The position numbers and the translations under genes were made by a program. DNA of 64,000 nucleotides. Origin: Actinoplanes teichomyceticus ATCC 31121. Lineage in GTDB: Bacteria; Actinomycetota; Actinomycetes; Mycobacteriales; Micromonosporaceae. The first letter of the stretch is position 1. Each line of letters opens with the position of its first letter. Under the pieces are notes generated by a model. The model did not search any database. It was not told where the DNA came from and saw only the letters and a list, made by a program, of their open reading frames with translations. Shown here piece by piece: positions 10,711-22,933 of this stretch. The stretch is from positions 3,497,001 to 3,561,000 of the forward strand of contig NZ_CP023865.1 of assembly GCF_003711105.1 (NCBI RefSeq). The letters are read 5' to 3'.

Positions 10711-13700
10711 GTGACCCAGGCGCGCATCGAGGACATCTGGCCGCTGTCGCCGCTGCAGGAGGGACTGCTCTTCCACACCGTCTACGACGACGAGGGGCCG
10801 GACGTCTACGTGGGCCACTGGATCCTCGATCTCGACGGCCCGGTGGACGCGGCCCGGCTGCGCGCGGCGTGGGAGGCGCTGCTGGCCCGGCACGCCGCGC
10901 TGCGGGCCTGCTTCCGGCAGCGCCGGACCGGCGAGACCGTGCAGGTCGTCGCCGGCCGGGTGGAGCTGCCGTGGCGGGTGGTCGACCTGGCCCACCTCGA
11001 CGATCCCGAGCACGCCGTGCGGGAACTGGCCGACGAGGACCGGCTGAGGCCCTTCGACGTCGCGAAGCCGCCGCTGCTGCGGCTGACCCTGATCCGGCTC
11101 GCCGACGACCGGCACCGCCTGGTGGTGACCTGCCATCACGCGGTCATGGACGGCTGGTCGTTGCCGATCGTCTTCGACGAGCTGACCGCGTTGTACGCGG
11201 CCGGCGACGGCCCGGCACAGCTGCCGGCGGTGACGCCCTACCGGGAGTACCTCGCCTGGCTGAGCCGGCAGGACAAGCCGAGCGCGCTGGCGGCGTGGGC
11301 CGCGGAGCTGCGTGGCGCGCAGGAGCCGACGTTGGTGGCCCCCGCCGATCCGGGACGGGCGCCGGGCATGCCGGAGAGCGTCGAGGTGCAGCTGTCGCCG
11401 GAGCTCACCCGCTCGCTGGCGGAGCTGGCCCGTGGCCGGGGGCTGACGCTGAACACGGTGATCCAGGGCGCCTGGGCGCTGGTGCTGGCGCGGCTGACCG
11501 GCCGGACGGACGTGGTGTTCGGGGCGACGGTGTCGGCGCGTCCGGCGCACCTGCCCGGCGTGGAGGCAATGGTCGGCCTGTTCCTCAACACCGTGCCGGT
11601 GCGGGTACGGCTGCGGGGTTCGGCGCCGGTCGTCGAGATGCTGGCGGAGCTGCAGAAGCGGCAGTCCGCTCTCATCCCCGAACAGTTCGTCGGACTGGCG
11701 GACATCCAGAAGGCGGCCGGGCCCGGCGCGGTCTTCGACACCCTGCTGGTCTTCGAGAACTTCCCCCGCGAGCTCGACGATTCGCGCTCGGCCGACGCGT
11801 TCGGCATCCGGGTGCACCAGGGCCGCGAAGCCGCGCACTATCCACTGACGCTGGTCGCGGTCCCCGGCGAGTCGATGCTGTTCAAGCTCGACTACCTGAC
11901 GGAGCTGTTCGACGCGGCCACCGCGGCGTCCATCCTGGAACGGTTCACCCGGGTCCTGCGCCGGCTGACGGACGCGGGCGAGCTCACGGTGGCCGCGATC
12001 GACGTGACCAGCGCGGCGGAGCGCGACCGGGTGGCGCGATGGGGCGCGGCCGTCGGTGCGCGGCCGGACCGGCTGGCGCTGGACCTGTTCGCACGCCAGG
12101 TCGCGCAGCGCCCCGACGAGGTGGCGGTCGCCGATGGGGACCGGGTGATGTCGTTCGGGGAGCTGGCCGAGCGCGCGGACCGGCTCGCCGGTCACCTCAG
12201 CGCGCGCGGGGTCCGGCGCGGGGACCGGGTGGCCGTGGTGATGGAGCGGTCCGGCGAGCTGATCGCGACGTTGCTCGCGGTGTGGCGGGCCGGGGCGGCG
12301 TTCGTACCGGTGGATCCGGCCTATCCCGCGGAGCGGGTGAAGTTCCTGCTGACCGACGCGGAGCCGGTGGCGGCGGTGTGCACGGCCGCGTTCCGGGCCG
12401 CCGTGCTGGACGGCGGGCTCGAGGCGATCGTGGTGGACGATCCGGGGACGTGGCCGGCGGTGGCGCCGTGCCCGCCGGTCCCCACCGGACCCGACGACCT
12501 CGCCTACGTGATGTACACCTCGGGCTCGACCGGGACGCCCAAGGGCGTCGCGGTGTCGCACGGCGACGTCGCGGCGCTGGTCGGCGACCCGGGATGGCGG
12601 ACCGGTCCCGGCGACACCGTGCTGATGCACGCCTCGCACGCGTTCGACATCTCGCTGTTCGAGATCTGGGTGCCGCTGCTGTCCGGCGCCCGGGTGATGA
12701 TCGCCGGACCGGGCGCGGTGGACGGCGCGGCGCTGGCCGCTCAGGTGGCCGCCGGGGTGACGGCCGCGCACCTGACCGCGGGCGCCTTCCGGGTGCTGGC
12801 CGAGGAGTCGCCGGAGTCGGTCGCCGGGCTGCGCGAGGTGCTGACCGGCGGTGACGCGGTGCCGCTGGCGGCGGTCGAACGGGTGCGGCGGGCGTGTCCG
12901 GACGTCCGGGTGCGGCACCTGTACGGCCCGACCGAGACCACCCTGTGCGCCACCTGGTGGCTGCTCGAACCGGGCGACGAGACCGGCCCGGTGCTGCCGA
13001 TCGGTCGCCCGCTCGCGGGCCGGCGCGTCTACGTCCTCGACGCGTTCCTGCGGCCCCTGCCGCCCGGGACGACCGGCGAGCTGTACGTCGCCGGGGCCGG
13101 TGTGGCGCAGGGCTACCTGGGCCGCCCGGCGCTGACCGCCGAGCGGTTCGTCGCCGACCCCTTCGCTCCCGGTGGCCGGATGTACCGCACCGGCGACCTG
13201 GCGTACTGGACCGAGCAGGGCACGCTGGCGTTCGCCGGACGGGCCGACGACCAGGTCAAGATCCGTGGCTACCGGGTGGAGCCCGGCGAGGTCGAAGCGG
13301 TCCTGGGCGGCCTGCCGGGTGTCGCCCAGGCCGTGGTGTGCGTCCGCGGCGAGCACCTGATCGGTTATGTGGTGGCCGAGGCCGGCCGGGACCTCGACCC
13401 GGAACGCCTGCGCGCCCGGCTCGCCGCGACCCTGCCCGAGTTCATGGTCCCGGCCGCGGTGCTGGTGCTGGCGGACCTGCCGCTGACGGTCAACGGCAAG
13501 GTGGACCGGCCGGCCCTGCCCGAGCCGGACTTCGCCGCCAAGTCGACCGGCCGGGCCCCGGCCACCGCGGCCGAGCGGATCCTCTGCGACGTGTTCGCCG
13601 GCGTCCTGGGCCTGGACCGGGTCGGCGTCGAGGACAGCTTCTTCGCGCTGGGCGGCGACTCGATCTCGTCGATGCAGGTGGCCGCCCGCGCCCGGCGCGA

Positions 13701-16700
13701 GGGCATCGCCCTGACCCCGCGGCAGGTGTTCGAGCACCGGACCCCGGAACGGCTGGCCGCGCTGGCGCCGGCGGCCGGATCGGCACGACCGGACCGGTCC
13801 GCGGCGGATGCCGGCCTCGGCGAGATCCCGTGGACGCCGGTGATGCGCGCCCTCGGCGACGACGCGGTGCGCCCCGGCTTCGCGCAGGCCCGAGTCGTCG
13901 TCGCGCCGGCCGGCCTCGACCCGGACGCGCTCACCGGCGCCCTGCGGGCGGTGCTGGACACCCATGACGTGCTGCGCGCGCGGGTGGAGCCGGACCGGCG
14001 GCTGATCGTGCCCGAGCGCGGCGCGGTGGCCGCGGCGGACCTGCTGACGCGGGTGGCGGTCGACAGTGACGGCATCGACGCCCGCGCCGAGCGCGAGGCG
14101 GCGACGGCGGCGGGCACGCTGGATCCGTCGGCCGGGATCATGCTGCGGGCGGTGTGGCTCGACGCCGGCGACGCCGAGCCGGGCCGGCTGGCGCTCGTGG
14201 CGCATCACCTGGTGGTCGACGCGGTGTCGTGGAGCATCCTGCTGCCGGACCTGCAAGCGGCGTACCAGGAGGTGCTCGCCGGCGCGACCCCGGCTCTGGA
14301 ACCCGCGGCGACGTCGTACCGGCAGTGGGCGCGGCGGCTGACCGAGCAGGCGTCCAGCCCGAGCACCCTGGCCGAGCTCGACCACTGGGTCACCGTGCTG
14401 GACGCGGCGGAACCACCGCTGGCGGAGCACCACGGGCAGGCGCACTCGTGGTCGGCGACCCTGTCCGGCGCCGTGGCGGGCCACCTGGTCAGCCGGATGC
14501 CGGGCGCGTTCCACTGCGGGATCCAGGAGGTGCTGCTCGCCGGCCTGGCCGCGGCGGTGGCCCGCTGGCGCGGCGACGACGCCGGGGTGCTGGTGGACGT
14601 GGAGGGCCACGGCCGGCACGCCGCCGACGGCGAGGACCTGTTGCGTACGGTGGGGTGGTTCACCAGCGTGCACCCGGTCCGCCTGGACGTCTCCGGCGTC
14701 GACCTGGCGGCCGCGGCGGCCGGCGACGCGGCCGCGGGTGAGCTGCTGAAATCGGTGAAGGACCAGGTCCGCGCGGCGCCCGGCGACGGGTTCGGGTTCG
14801 GGCTGCTGCGCCACCTCAACCCGGACACCGCCGAGCGGCTCGCCGCGTTGCCCGCCCCGCAGATCGGGTTCAACTACCTCGGCCGGTCCGGGGTGGCCGC
14901 CGAGGCCGTCCCGTGGCAGGTGCGCGGCGGATCGCTCGGCGCCGGGGAAGCCGGACCGGACCTGGTCCTGGCACACCCGCTGGAGGCCGGCGCGGACGTG
15001 CGGGACACCCCGGACGGCCCGCTGCTGCGGCTCACCCTGGACGGCCGGGATCTCGCCCCGGTCACGGTGGAGCTGCTCGGCGAGGCCTGGCTGGAGTTGC
15101 TGACCGGTCTGGCCACCCACGCCGGCGACCCGCGGGCCGGCGGGCACACCCCGGCCGACTTCGACCTGGTCGAGGTGACGCAGCGGGACGTGACGGCGCT
15201 GGAGGCCGCGGCGCCGGGCCTGACCGACATCTGGCCGCTGTCGCCGCTGCAGCGGGGCATGCTCTTCGAGCGGGCGCTGGACGAGGACGGCGTCGACGTC
15301 TACCAGAGCCAGCGCATCCTGGACCTCGACGGGCCGCTCGACGCGGACCGGCTGCGCGCGGCCTGGCGGACGCTGGTCGCCCGGCACGAGTCGCTGCGCA
15401 CCAGCTTCCATCAGCTGGAGTCCGGCGAGACGGTGCAGGTCGTCGTGGACCAGGCGGACATCGGCTGGCGGGTGGCCGACGTGTCACACCGGGCTGAGGC
15501 GGACGCGGCCGCGGAGGTCGGACGACTGCTCGCCGAGGACCAGGCGCAGCGGTTCGACGTCACCCGGGCGCCGCTGCTGCGGCTGTTGCTGGTCCGGCTC
15601 GGCGCGGACCGGCACCGGCTCGTGGTGACGTCGCACCACATCGTCCTGGACGGCTGGTCGACGCCGATCATCCTGGGCGAGATGTCGGCGGCGTACGCGG
15701 GTGCGCCGAGCACGGCGACGGCGCCCTCGCCGCGGGACTACCTGGCGTGGCTGAACCGCCAGGACGACGCGGCGACCCGCGCGGCGTGGCGCTCCGAGCT
15801 CGCCGGCTGCGACGAACCGACCCTGGTGGACGCCGACGCGGACAAGACCATGGTGATGCCGGGGGAGCACTGCGAAGGACTGTCGGAGCAGGCCACCCGC
15901 CGTCTCACCGAGTTCGCACGGGGTCATGCGGTGACGCTGAGCACGATCCTGCAGGGCGCCTGGGCGCTGGTGCTGGCGCGGCTGGCGGGCCGGACCGACG
16001 TGGTGTTCGGGACGGTGGTGTCCGGACGCCCCGCCGAGGTGCCGGACGTCGACCGGATGGTGGGGATGTTCATCAACACCGTCCCGGTCCGGGTGCGCCT
16101 CGACGGCGGCCGGCCGGTGCTGGACCTGCTGCACGACCTGCAGGCACGCCAGTCCGCGCTGACCGAGCACCAGCACCTGGGGCTGCCGGACATCCAGCGG
16201 GCGGCGGGTCCCGGCGCGCTGTTCGACACCATCATGATGGTCGAGAACTACCCGATGGACGCCGCCGGCCTGGGCGGCGAGGGTGGTGTCAGGATCGGCT
16301 CGGTCCTCACCCGGACCGGCACCAGCTATCCGCTGACGATGAGCGCGAGCCCCGGCGAGCGCCTGCAGATCCGGGTGTCCTACCGGCCCGACCGCATCGA
16401 GCGGGAGACCGCCGCCGAGGCGGCCGGGCAGGTCGTACGGGTCATCGAACGCATCGTGGCGGAGCCGTCGCTCGCGGTGGGCCGCCTGGGTGTGACCGGC
16501 GAATCGGTGCGCGAGCGCGTGGTGGAGCGCTGGAACGCGACCGGCGTGGCGGCCGGCGGGTCGTCGGTGCTGACCGGGTTCCGGCGGCGTGCGCGCAGCT
16601 CACCGGACGCGGTGGCGGTCAGCGGCGGCGGGCGGACCCTGTCCTACGCCGCCCTGGACCGGGAATCCGACCGGCTCGCGGGGCATCTGGCCGGCCGGGG

Positions 16701-19700
16701 TGTGCGGCGTGGCGACCGCGTCGGCGTGGTGATGGAACGCGGCACCGATCTGTTCGTCGCCCTCCTCGCGATCGGCAAGGCGGGCGCGGCGTACGTCCCG
16801 GTGAACCTGGACTACCCCCGGGACCGGATCGAGCGGATGCTGACCGACGCCGGCGTATCGGTGGCGGTCTGCGTGCAGGCGACCAGCGGCGCGGTGCCGG
16901 ACGGCCTCGCGCCGGTGGTCATGGACTCACCGGCGATCGCCGCGGCGCCGTCCGAGGCCCCGCCGATCACGGTGGGCGCGCACGACCTGGCGTACGTGAT
17001 GTACACCTCCGGGTCCACCGGGGTGCCGAAAGGCGTCGCGGTGCCGCACGGCAGCGTGGCGGCGCTGGCCGGTGACCCGGGCTGGTCGGTCGGCCCCGGC
17101 GACGGCGTGCTGATGCACGCCCCGCACGCGTTCGACGCGTCGTTGCTGGAGATCTGGGTGCCGCTGCTGAGCGGGGCCCACGTGGTGGTCGCGGACCCGG
17201 GCGCGGTGGACGCGCAGCGGCTGCGCGAGGCGATCGACCGCGGGGTGACCACCGTCCATCTGACGGCCGGGTCGTTCCGGGTGCTGGCGGAGGAGTCGCC
17301 GGACGCCTTCCGCGGACTGCGGGAGGTTCTGACCGGCGGCGACGCGGTGCCGCTCGCCTCCGTCGTACGGTTGCGCGAGACCTGCCCCGAGATCCGGGTC
17401 CGGCACCTCTACGGCCCCACCGAGACCACCCTGTGCGCCACCTGGCACCTGATCGAGCCGGGGGTCGCCACCGGCGACACCCTGCCGATCGGCCGGCCGC
17501 TGGCCGGGCGGCGAGCGTACGTGCTCGACGCGTTCCTGCAACCGGTGGCCCCGAACGTGACCGGCGAGCTCTATCTGGCCGGCGCCGGGCTGGCGCGCGG
17601 CTATCTGGGCGCCGCCGCCGCGACCGCGGAGCGGTTCGTCGCCGACCCGTTCGCCGCCGGTGAGCGGATGTACCGCACCGGGGACCTGGCGCGCTGGACG
17701 GAACAGGGCGAGCTGCTGTTCGCCGGCCGCGCCGACGCCCAGGTGAAGATCCGCGGCTACCGGGTCGAGCCGGCGGAGATCGAGGCGGCGCTGACCGCGA
17801 TCCCCGAGGTCGCGCAGGCGGTCGTGGTGGCCCGCGAGGACGGCCCGGGCGAGAAACGGCTGATCGCCTACGTCACCGCGGCCGGGCAGCCGGGACCGGA
17901 CCCCGCCGCGGTACGCGAACACCTGGGCGAGCGGCTGCCGGAGTTCATGGTGCCGGCCGCGGTGGTGGTGCTGGACGGCTTCCCGCTGACGATCAACGGC
18001 AAGATCGACCGAGCGGCCCTGCCCGCCCCCGAACGCAGCGGGAAGCCGGCCGGCCGCGAGCCGCGTACCGAGGTCGAGCGGGTGTTGTGCGACCTGTTCG
18101 CCGACCTCCTCGGGCTGGACCGGGTCGGGGCCGACGACAGCTTCTTCGAACTGGGCGGCGACTCGATCGTGTCGATGCAGCTGGCCGCCCGCGCACGTCG
18201 CGAGGGCGTCGTCTTCGGCGCGAAGGACGTCTTCGAGCAGAAGACGCCGGCGGCCATCGCCGCGGTCGCGGTGCGCGGCGGTCAGCGGCCGGCCGGTCCC
18301 GACGACGGGGTCGGCGAGGTCGCCTGGACGCCGGTGATGCGGGGCCTGCTCGACCGTGACCCCGGCACGATGAACCGCAGCGCCATGGCGCAGTGGGTGA
18401 CCGTGGGCGCGCCCGACACCCTGTCGCGCGACGTGCTGGCGGCCGGGCTGGGAGCCGTGCTCGACGCCCATGACATGCTGCGCAGCCGCGTCGTCGCGGC
18501 CGGGACGGAAGAGCCGCGGCTGGTGGTGGCGCCGCGGGGCGCGGTGCACGCGGCCGGGCTGGTGGACCGGGTCGAGGCGGGCGCCGGCGAGGTCGACGAC
18601 CTCACCGAGCGCAGCGCCGCCGAGGCGGCCACGCGGTTGGATCCGGGCGCCGGCGTGATGGTCCGGGCGGTGTGGGTCGACGCGGGCCCCGGCCGCGTCG
18701 GACGGCTCGTGGTGGTGGCGCACCACCTGGTGGTCGACGCGGTGTCGTGGCGGATCCTGCTGCCGGACCTGCGCGCGGCGTGCGAGGCGGTGGCCGCGGG
18801 CCGGGAGCCGGCGCTCGATCCGGTGGACGTCTCGTTCCGGCGCTGGGCGCGGACGCTGACCGATCAGGCGGCCACCCGGACCGCGGAGCTGGCCACGTGG
18901 ACGCGGATCCTGGGCGGGGCGCAGCCGCGGTTCGGCGCGCTCGACCCCGGACGCGACACCATCTCGACCGCCGGCCGCCGGACGTGGACGGTGCCGCAGG
19001 ACCGGGCCGGCGTGCTGGTGGAGAGGGTCACCTCGGCCTTCCACTGTGGTGTGCACGAGGTGCTGCTGGCCACCCTGGCGGGCGCGGTGGCCCGATGGCG
19101 CGGCGGCGCCGCCGTCGTGGTGGACGTCGAAGGTCACGGCCGCCGGCCGCTCGGCGAGATGGACCTGTCGCGCACGGTCGGCTGGTTCACCGACGTGCAC
19201 CCGCTCCGGCTGGACGTGACCGGGATCGACACGGCCGAGGTGATCGCCGGTGGCGGCGCGGCCGGCCGCCTGCTGAAGACCGTCAAGGAGAACGTGCGTG
19301 CCGTGCCCGACGGCGGGCTCGGCTACGGGATGCTGCGCCACCTCAACGCCGAGACCGGGCGGGTGCTGGCGGCACAGCCGGCAGCCGAGATCGGGTTCAA
19401 CTACCTGGGCCGCTTCTCCGAGGGGCCCGGCGGTGACGTGCAGCCCTGGCAGCAGCTGGGGACGATCGGCGGTACGGCGGAGCCGGACATGCCGTTGCGG
19501 CACGCCGTGGAGATCGACGCGGCCGTGCTCGACGCGGCCGACGGGCCCCGGCTGGAGCTGACCGTCACCTGGGCCGGGCGGCTTGTCGGCGCGGCCGAGG
19601 CCGAGTCGCTCGGCAGGGCTTGGCAAGACGTGCTGGCCGGTCTGGCGGTACACGCCGGCGACGTCCGCGCCGGCGGGCACACCCCGTCCGACTTCCCGCT

Positions 19701-22700
19701 GACCGCGCTGAGCGGGCAGGAGGTGGCGCAGATCGAGGCCGCCGTGCCGGACCTGCTCGACATCTGGCCGCTCTCCCCGCTGCAGGAGGGCCTGCTGTTC
19801 CATGCCGTCGACGAGCGCGGCCCGGACGTCTACGCCAGCATGCGGACCCTGGCCGTCGACGGCCCGCTGGACGTGGCCCGGTTCCGCGCGTCCTGGCAGG
19901 CCGTGCTGGACCGGCACGCCGCCCTGCGGGCGAGTTTCCATCAGCTCGAGTCCGGCGCGGCCGTGCAGGCGATCGCCCGCGAGGTGACGCTGCCCTGGCA
20001 GGAGACCGACCTGTCGGATCTGCCCGAGGACGTGGCGCTGGCGGAGTTCGACCGGCTCGCGGCGCAGTTGCGCGACGAGCGGTTCGACCTGACCCGGGCG
20101 CCGCTGCTGCGCCTGCACCTGGTGCGTCTCGGCGAGCGCCGGCACCGGCTGGCCTTCGCGTCGCACCACATCTCGTGCGACGGGTGGTCACTCCCGATCG
20201 TCTCCACCGAGGTGATGGCGGCGTACGAGGGTCGCGGCCTGCCGGCGCCGACGTCGTACCGTGACTACCTGGTCTGGCTGGCCCGCCAGGACAAGGAGGC
20301 CGCCCGGCAGGCGTGGCGCGGCGAACTGGCCGGGCTCGACGAGGCCACCCACGTCGTGCCGCCGGACACGATCACCGCGCCGATCGCGCCGCAGCGGGTA
20401 CGGTTCGGGCTCGACGACGAGCTGAGCCGGCGCCTGGTGCGGTTCACCCGCCGCCACGGCGTCACGATGAACACCCTCTTCCAGGGGATCTGGTCGTTGC
20501 TGCTGGCCCGGCTGACCGGCCGCGACGACGTGGTCTTCGGTTCCGCCGTGGCCGGGCGGCCCGCGGAGATCCCCGGCGTCGGGTCCGTGGTCGGGCTGTT
20601 CATGAACACGCTGCCGGTCCGGGTGCGCCTCGACGGCGCCGAACCGTTCCTGGACATGCTGACCGACCTGCAGCGGCGGCAGGTCGCGATGATGGCCCAC
20701 CAGCACCTCGGGCTGAGCGAGATCAAACAGGTCGCCGGTCCGGGGGCGGCGTTCGACACGCTGGTGGTGTTCGAGAACTACCCGCGCCCGCCGCGCCCGT
20801 CCGACGACCCGGACGCGGTGGTCATGCGCCCGGCGGAGATCCCGGAGGACAGCGGGCACTACCCGGTGTCGATGCGCGCCTCCGAGGACGGCGGCGTCCA
20901 CGGCGAGTTCATCTTCCGTCCGGACGCGTTCGACCGGGCCGAGGCCGAGGGGATGCTCGCCGCGATCATCGAGGCCCTGCGGCAGGTGGTGGCCGAACCG
21001 GGGATTGCGGTGGGGCGCATCGGTCTGGTCGGCGCGGCCGAGCGCCGGCAGGTGGTGCGGGAGTGGAACGAGACCGATGCGCCGCTGACCGCGCAGCCGC
21101 TGCCGATGCTGTTCCGCCGGCAGGCGCAGCGCTCCCCGGACGCGGTGGCGGTGCGCGACGCGGCGCGCAGCCTGTCGTTCGGCGCGCTGCTGGGCGAGGC
21201 CGAGGGGCTCGCCCGGCGGCTGGTGGCCTCCGGCGTACGGCGCGAGACCCGGGTGGCCGTGCTCGTGGAACGCTCGGCGGAGCTGGTGGTGGCCCTGCTC
21301 GGGGTGTCGCTGGCCGGCGGGGTGTTCGTGCCCGTCGACCCGGACTACCCCGGCGACCGGATCGCGCTGATGCTGGCGGATGCGGCGCCGCAGGTGCTGG
21401 TGTGCACGGCGCGGACCCGCTCGGTCGTGCCGGGCGACTTCGCCGGCGCGGTGCTGGCGCTGGACGAGCCGTCCGCGGCCGGCCCGCAGGTGTCGCTGCC
21501 GCGGGTGGCGGCGCGGGACGGGGCGTACGTGATCTACACGTCCGGGTCGACGGGTGTGCCCAAGGGCGTGCTGGTCACCCACGCCGGGCTCGGCAACCTG
21601 GCGAGCGCGCAGATCGAGCGGTTCGGCGTGACGTCGTCCTCGCGGGTCCTGCAGTTCGCCGCGCTCGGGTTCGACGCCGCCATCTCCGAGGTGTGCATGG
21701 CCCTGCTCTCGGGCGGGAGCATCGTGCTGGCCGACGCCGAGCACATGCCGCCGCGGGTGTCGCTGGGCGACGCGGTACGCCGGTGGGACATCACCCACGT
21801 CACCGTGCCGCCGAGCGTGCTGGCCGTCGAGGACGACCTGCCGGACGACCTCACCCTGATCGTGGCCGGCGAGGCCTGCCCGCCCGCGCTGGTGGACCGC
21901 TGGTCGCCGGGCCGCCGGATGATCAACGGCTACGGGCCCACCGAGACGACCGTGTGCGCGACGATGAGCTCCCCGCTGTCCCCGGGACGCGGCGCGGTGC
22001 CCATCGGCGGCCCGATCGCCAACATGCGGACCTACGTGCTCGACGCCTTCCTGCAGCCGGTGCCGCCGGGCATGACCGGCGAGCTCTACGTCACCGGGGT
22101 CGGGCTCGCCCGCGGATATCTCGGGCGTCCGGGGCTGACCGCGGAACGGTTCGTGGCCGACCCGTTCTCGCCGGGTGGCCGGATGTACCGCACCGGCGAC
22201 CGGGCCCGCTGGACCGGCGACGGCGAGCTGGTCTTCGCCGGCCGGGTCGACGCGCAGGTCAAGGTGCGCGGATACCGGATCGAGCCGGGGGAGATCGAGG
22301 CCGTGCTGGCCGAGCACCCGGGGGTCGCCCAGGTGGTCGTCGTGGCCCGCCAGGACGGGCCGGGCGAGAAGCAGCTGGTGGCCTATGTCGTCCCGGCGGC
22401 CGGCCCGACCGCCGAGGCGAGCACCCTGATCTCCGCGCTGCGCGAGGCGGCGGCCGCCCGCCTGCCGGAGCACATGGTGCCGGCGGCGTTCGTGCCGCTG
22501 GACGCGATGCCGCTGACGCCCAACGGCAAGGTCGACCACCGGGCGCTGCAGGCTCCCGACTTCGCCGGGATGTCGGCCGGGCGGGACCCGCGTACGGCCT
22601 TGGAGGCCAAGCTGTGCGAGCTGTTCGCCGAGGTGCTCGGCCTGGAGCAGGTGGGCGCCGACGACAGCTTCTTCGAGCTCGGCGGCGACTCGATCACCTC

Positions 22701-22914
22701 GATGCAGCTGTCCACCCGGGCCCGCCGGGAGGGGCTGGAGCTGACCCCGTGGCAGGTGTTCGACGAGAAGACGCCGGAACGGCTGGCGGCGCTCGTCAAA
22801 GAGATCCCGGCCGACGGCGGGGCCACCGGGGCGCCGGAGCCCGCGGCGGGCACGCTCGTCGCGCTCTCGCCTGAACAGATGGACCAACTCGAGGCCGGAC
22901 CGGCCGGCGAATGA
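10711..22914 (+). CDS. teiC: Glycopeptide NRPS, modules 4-6 (C-A-T-E-C-A-T-E-C-A-T)
   Basis: Three-module synthetase of 4067 residues, taking the GTG at 10711 that follows AAAGAGGAG. A longer upstream frame exists but would overlap the end of teiB. Motifs in order: C4 (CHHAVMDG ~140), A4 (~602), T4 (~974), E4 ([10 protein letters not shown] ~1164), C5 (SHHIVLDG ~1643), A5 (~2097), T5 (~2476), E5 (~2670), C6 (SHHISCDG ~3151), A6 (~3609), T6 (~3983). Codes: A4 DIFHLGLLC and A5 DALHLGLLC, both Hpg; A6 DASTIAGVC, Tyr/Bht. Epimerases at modules 4 and 5 give D-Hpg4 and D-Hpg5, while residue 6 stays L. Tyr6 is the expected substrate of the CmlA-like hydroxylase at 43606, acting on the carrier-bound residue. 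Its upstream spacer is 43 bp, so it is less tightly coupled than teiA/teiB. Confidence 0.96.
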   Translation: MTQARIEDIWPLSPLQEGLLFHTVYDDEGPDVYVGHWILDLDGPVDAARLRAAWEALLARHAALRACFRQRRTGETVQVVAGRVELPWRVVDLAHLDDPEHAVRELADEDRLRPFDVAKPPLLRLTLIRLADDRHRLVVTCHHAVMDGWSLPIVFDELTALYAAGDGPAQLPAVTPYREYLAWLSRQDKPSALAAWAAELRGAQEPTLVAPADPGRAPGMPESVEVQLSPELTRSLAELARGRGLTLNTVIQGAWALVLARLTGRTDVVFGATVSARPAHLPGVEAMVGLFLNTVPVRVRLRGSAPVVEMLAELQKRQSALIPEQFVGLADIQKAAGPGAVFDTLLVFENFPRELDDSRSADAFGIRVHQGREAAHYPLTLVAVPGESMLFKLDYLTELFDAATAASILERFTRVLRRLTDAGELTVAAIDVTSAAERDRVARWGAAVGARPDRLALDLFARQVAQRPDEVAVADGDRVMSFGELAERADRLAGHLSARGVRRGDRVAVVMERSGELIATLLAVWRAGAAFVPVDPAYPAERVKFLLTDAEPVAAVCTAAFRAAVLDGGLEAIVVDDPGTWPAVAPCPPVPTGPDDLAYVMYTSGSTGTPKGVAVSHGDVAALVGDPGWRTGPGDTVLMHASHAFDISLFEIWVPLLSGARVMIAGPGAVDGAALAAQVAAGVTAAHLTAGAFRVLAEESPESVAGLREVLTGGDAVPLAAVERVRRACPDVRVRHLYGPTETTLCATWWLLEPGDETGPVLPIGRPLAGRRVYVLDAFLRPLPPGTTGELYVAGAGVAQGYLGRPALTAERFVADPFAPGGRMYRTGDLAYWTEQGTLAFAGRADDQVKIRGYRVEPGEVEAVLGGLPGVAQAVVCVRGEHLIGYVVAEAGRDLDPERLRARLAATLPEFMVPAAVLVLADLPLTVNGKVDRPALPEPDFAAKSTGRAPATAAERILCDVFAGVLGLDRVGVEDSFFALGGDSISSMQVAARARREGIALTPRQVFEHRTPERLAALAPAAGSARPDRSAADAGLGEIPWTPVMRALGDDAVRPGFAQARVVVAPAGLDPDALTGALRAVLDTHDVLRARVEPDRRLIVPERGAVAAADLLTRVAVDSDGIDARAEREAATAAGTLDPSAGIMLRAVWLDAGDAEPGRLALVAHHLVVDAVSWSILLPDLQAAYQEVLAGATPALEPAATSYRQWARRLTEQASSPSTLAELDHWVTVLDAAEPPLAEHHGQAHSWSATLSGAVAGHLVSRMPGAFHCGIQEVLLAGLAAAVARWRGDDAGVLVDVEGHGRHAADGEDLLRTVGWFTSVHPVRLDVSGVDLAAAAAGDAAAGELLKSVKDQVRAAPGDGFGFGLLRHLNPDTAERLAALPAPQIGFNYLGRSGVAAEAVPWQVRGGSLGAGEAGPDLVLAHPLEAGADVRDTPDGPLLRLTLDGRDLAPVTVELLGEAWLELLTGLATHAGDPRAGGHTPADFDLVEVTQRDVTALEAAAPGLTDIWPLSPLQRGMLFERALDEDGVDVYQSQRILDLDGPLDADRLRAAWRTLVARHESLRTSFHQLESGETVQVVVDQADIGWRVADVSHRAEADAAAEVGRLLAEDQAQRFDVTRAPLLRLLLVRLGADRHRLVVTSHHIVLDGWSTPIILGEMSAAYAGAPSTATAPSPRDYLAWLNRQDDAATRAAWRSELAGCDEPTLVDADADKTMVMPGEHCEGLSEQATRRLTEFARGHAVTLSTILQGAWALVLARLAGRTDVVFGTVVSGRPAEVPDVDRMVGMFINTVPVRVRLDGGRPVLDLLHDLQARQSALTEHQHLGLPDIQRAAGPGALFDTIMMVENYPMDAAGLGGEGGVRIGSVLTRTGTSYPLTMSASPGERLQIRVSYRPDRIERETAAEAAGQVVRVIERIVAEPSLAVGRLGVTGESVRERVVERWNATGVAAGGSSVLTGFRRRARSSPDAVAVSGGGRTLSYAALDRESDRLAGHLAGRGVRRGDRVGVVMERGTDLFVALLAIGKAGAAYVPVNLDYPRDRIERMLTDAGVSVAVCVQATSGAVPDGLAPVVMDSPAIAAAPSEAPPITVGAHDLAYVMYTSGSTGVPKGVAVPHGSVAALAGDPGWSVGPGDGVLMHAPHAFDASLLEIWVPLLSGAHVVVADPGAVDAQRLREAIDRGVTTVHLTAGSFRVLAEESPDAFRGLREVLTGGDAVPLASVVRLRETCPEIRVRHLYGPTETTLCATWHLIEPGVATGDTLPIGRPLAGRRAYVLDAFLQPVAPNVTGELYLAGAGLARGYLGAAAATAERFVADPFAAGERMYRTGDLARWTEQGELLFAGRADAQVKIRGYRVEPAEIEAALTAIPEVAQAVVVAREDGPGEKRLIAYVTAAGQPGPDPAAVREHLGERLPEFMVPAAVVVLDGFPLTINGKIDRAALPAPERSGKPAGREPRTEVERVLCDLFADLLGLDRVGADDSFFELGGDSIVSMQLAARARREGVVFGAKDVFEQKTPAAIAAVAVRGGQRPAGPDDGVGEVAWTPVMRGLLDRDPGTMNRSAMAQWVTVGAPDTLSRDVLAAGLGAVLDAHDMLRSRVVAAGTEEPRLVVAPRGAVHAAGLVDRVEAGAGEVDDLTERSAAEAATRLDPGAGVMVRAVWVDAGPGRVGRLVVVAHHLVVDAVSWRILLPDLRAACEAVAAGREPALDPVDVSFRRWARTLTDQAATRTAELATWTRILGGAQPRFGALDPGRDTISTAGRRTWTVPQDRAGVLVERVTSAFHCGVHEVLLATLAGAVARWRGGAAVVVDVEGHGRRPLGEMDLSRTVGWFTDVHPLRLDVTGIDTAEVIAGGGAAGRLLKTVKENVRAVPDGGLGYGMLRHLNAETGRVLAAQPAAEIGFNYLGRFSEGPGGDVQPWQQLGTIGGTAEPDMPLRHAVEIDAAVLDAADGPRLELTVTWAGRLVGAAEAESLGRAWQDVLAGLAVHAGDVRAGGHTPSDFPLTALSGQEVAQIEAAVPDLLDIWPLSPLQEGLLFHAVDERGPDVYASMRTLAVDGPLDVARFRASWQAVLDRHAALRASFHQLESGAAVQAIAREVTLPWQETDLSDLPEDVALAEFDRLAAQLRDERFDLTRAPLLRLHLVRLGERRHRLAFASHHISCDGWSLPIVSTEVMAAYEGRGLPAPTSYRDYLVWLARQDKEAARQAWRGELAGLDEATHVVPPDTITAPIAPQRVRFGLDDELSRRLVRFTRRHGVTMNTLFQGIWSLLLARLTGRDDVVFGSAVAGRPAEIPGVGSVVGLFMNTLPVRVRLDGAEPFLDMLTDLQRRQVAMMAHQHLGLSEIKQVAGPGAAFDTLVVFENYPRPPRPSDDPDAVVMRPAEIPEDSGHYPVSMRASEDGGVHGEFIFRPDAFDRAEAEGMLAAIIEALRQVVAEPGIAVGRIGLVGAAERRQVVREWNETDAPLTAQPLPMLFRRQAQRSPDAVAVRDAARSLSFGALLGEAEGLARRLVASGVRRETRVAVLVERSAELVVALLGVSLAGGVFVPVDPDYPGDRIALMLADAAPQVLVCTARTRSVVPGDFAGAVLALDEPSAAGPQVSLPRVAARDGAYVIYTSGSTGVPKGVLVTHAGLGNLASAQIERFGVTSSSRVLQFAALGFDAAISEVCMALLSGGSIVLADAEHMPPRVSLGDAVRRWDITHVTVPPSVLAVEDDLPDDLTLIVAGEACPPALVDRWSPGRRMINGYGPTETTVCATMSSPLSPGRGAVPIGGPIANMRTYVLDAFLQPVPPGMTGELYVTGVGLARGYLGRPGLTAERFVADPFSPGGRMYRTGDRARWTGDGELVFAGRVDAQVKVRGYRIEPGEIEAVLAEHPGVAQVVVVARQDGPGEKQLVAYVVPAAGPTAEASTLISALREAAAARLPEHMVPAAFVPLDAMPLTPNGKVDHRALQAPDFAGMSAGRDPRTALEAKLCELFAEVLGLEQVGADDSFFELGGDSITSMQLSTRARREGLELTPWQVFDEKTPERLAALVKEIPADGGATGAPEPAAGTLVALSPEQMDQLEAGPAGE

Positions 22915-22933
22915 CCTCCATAAGGAGCAGATC

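Noticed and set aside
10435..15411. 1658-codon open frame on the minus strand opposite teiC
   Set aside because: It mirrors the codon periodicity of a very GC-rich plus-strand gene with clear NRPS motifs; the translation is R/H/G-rich with no recognisable domain.
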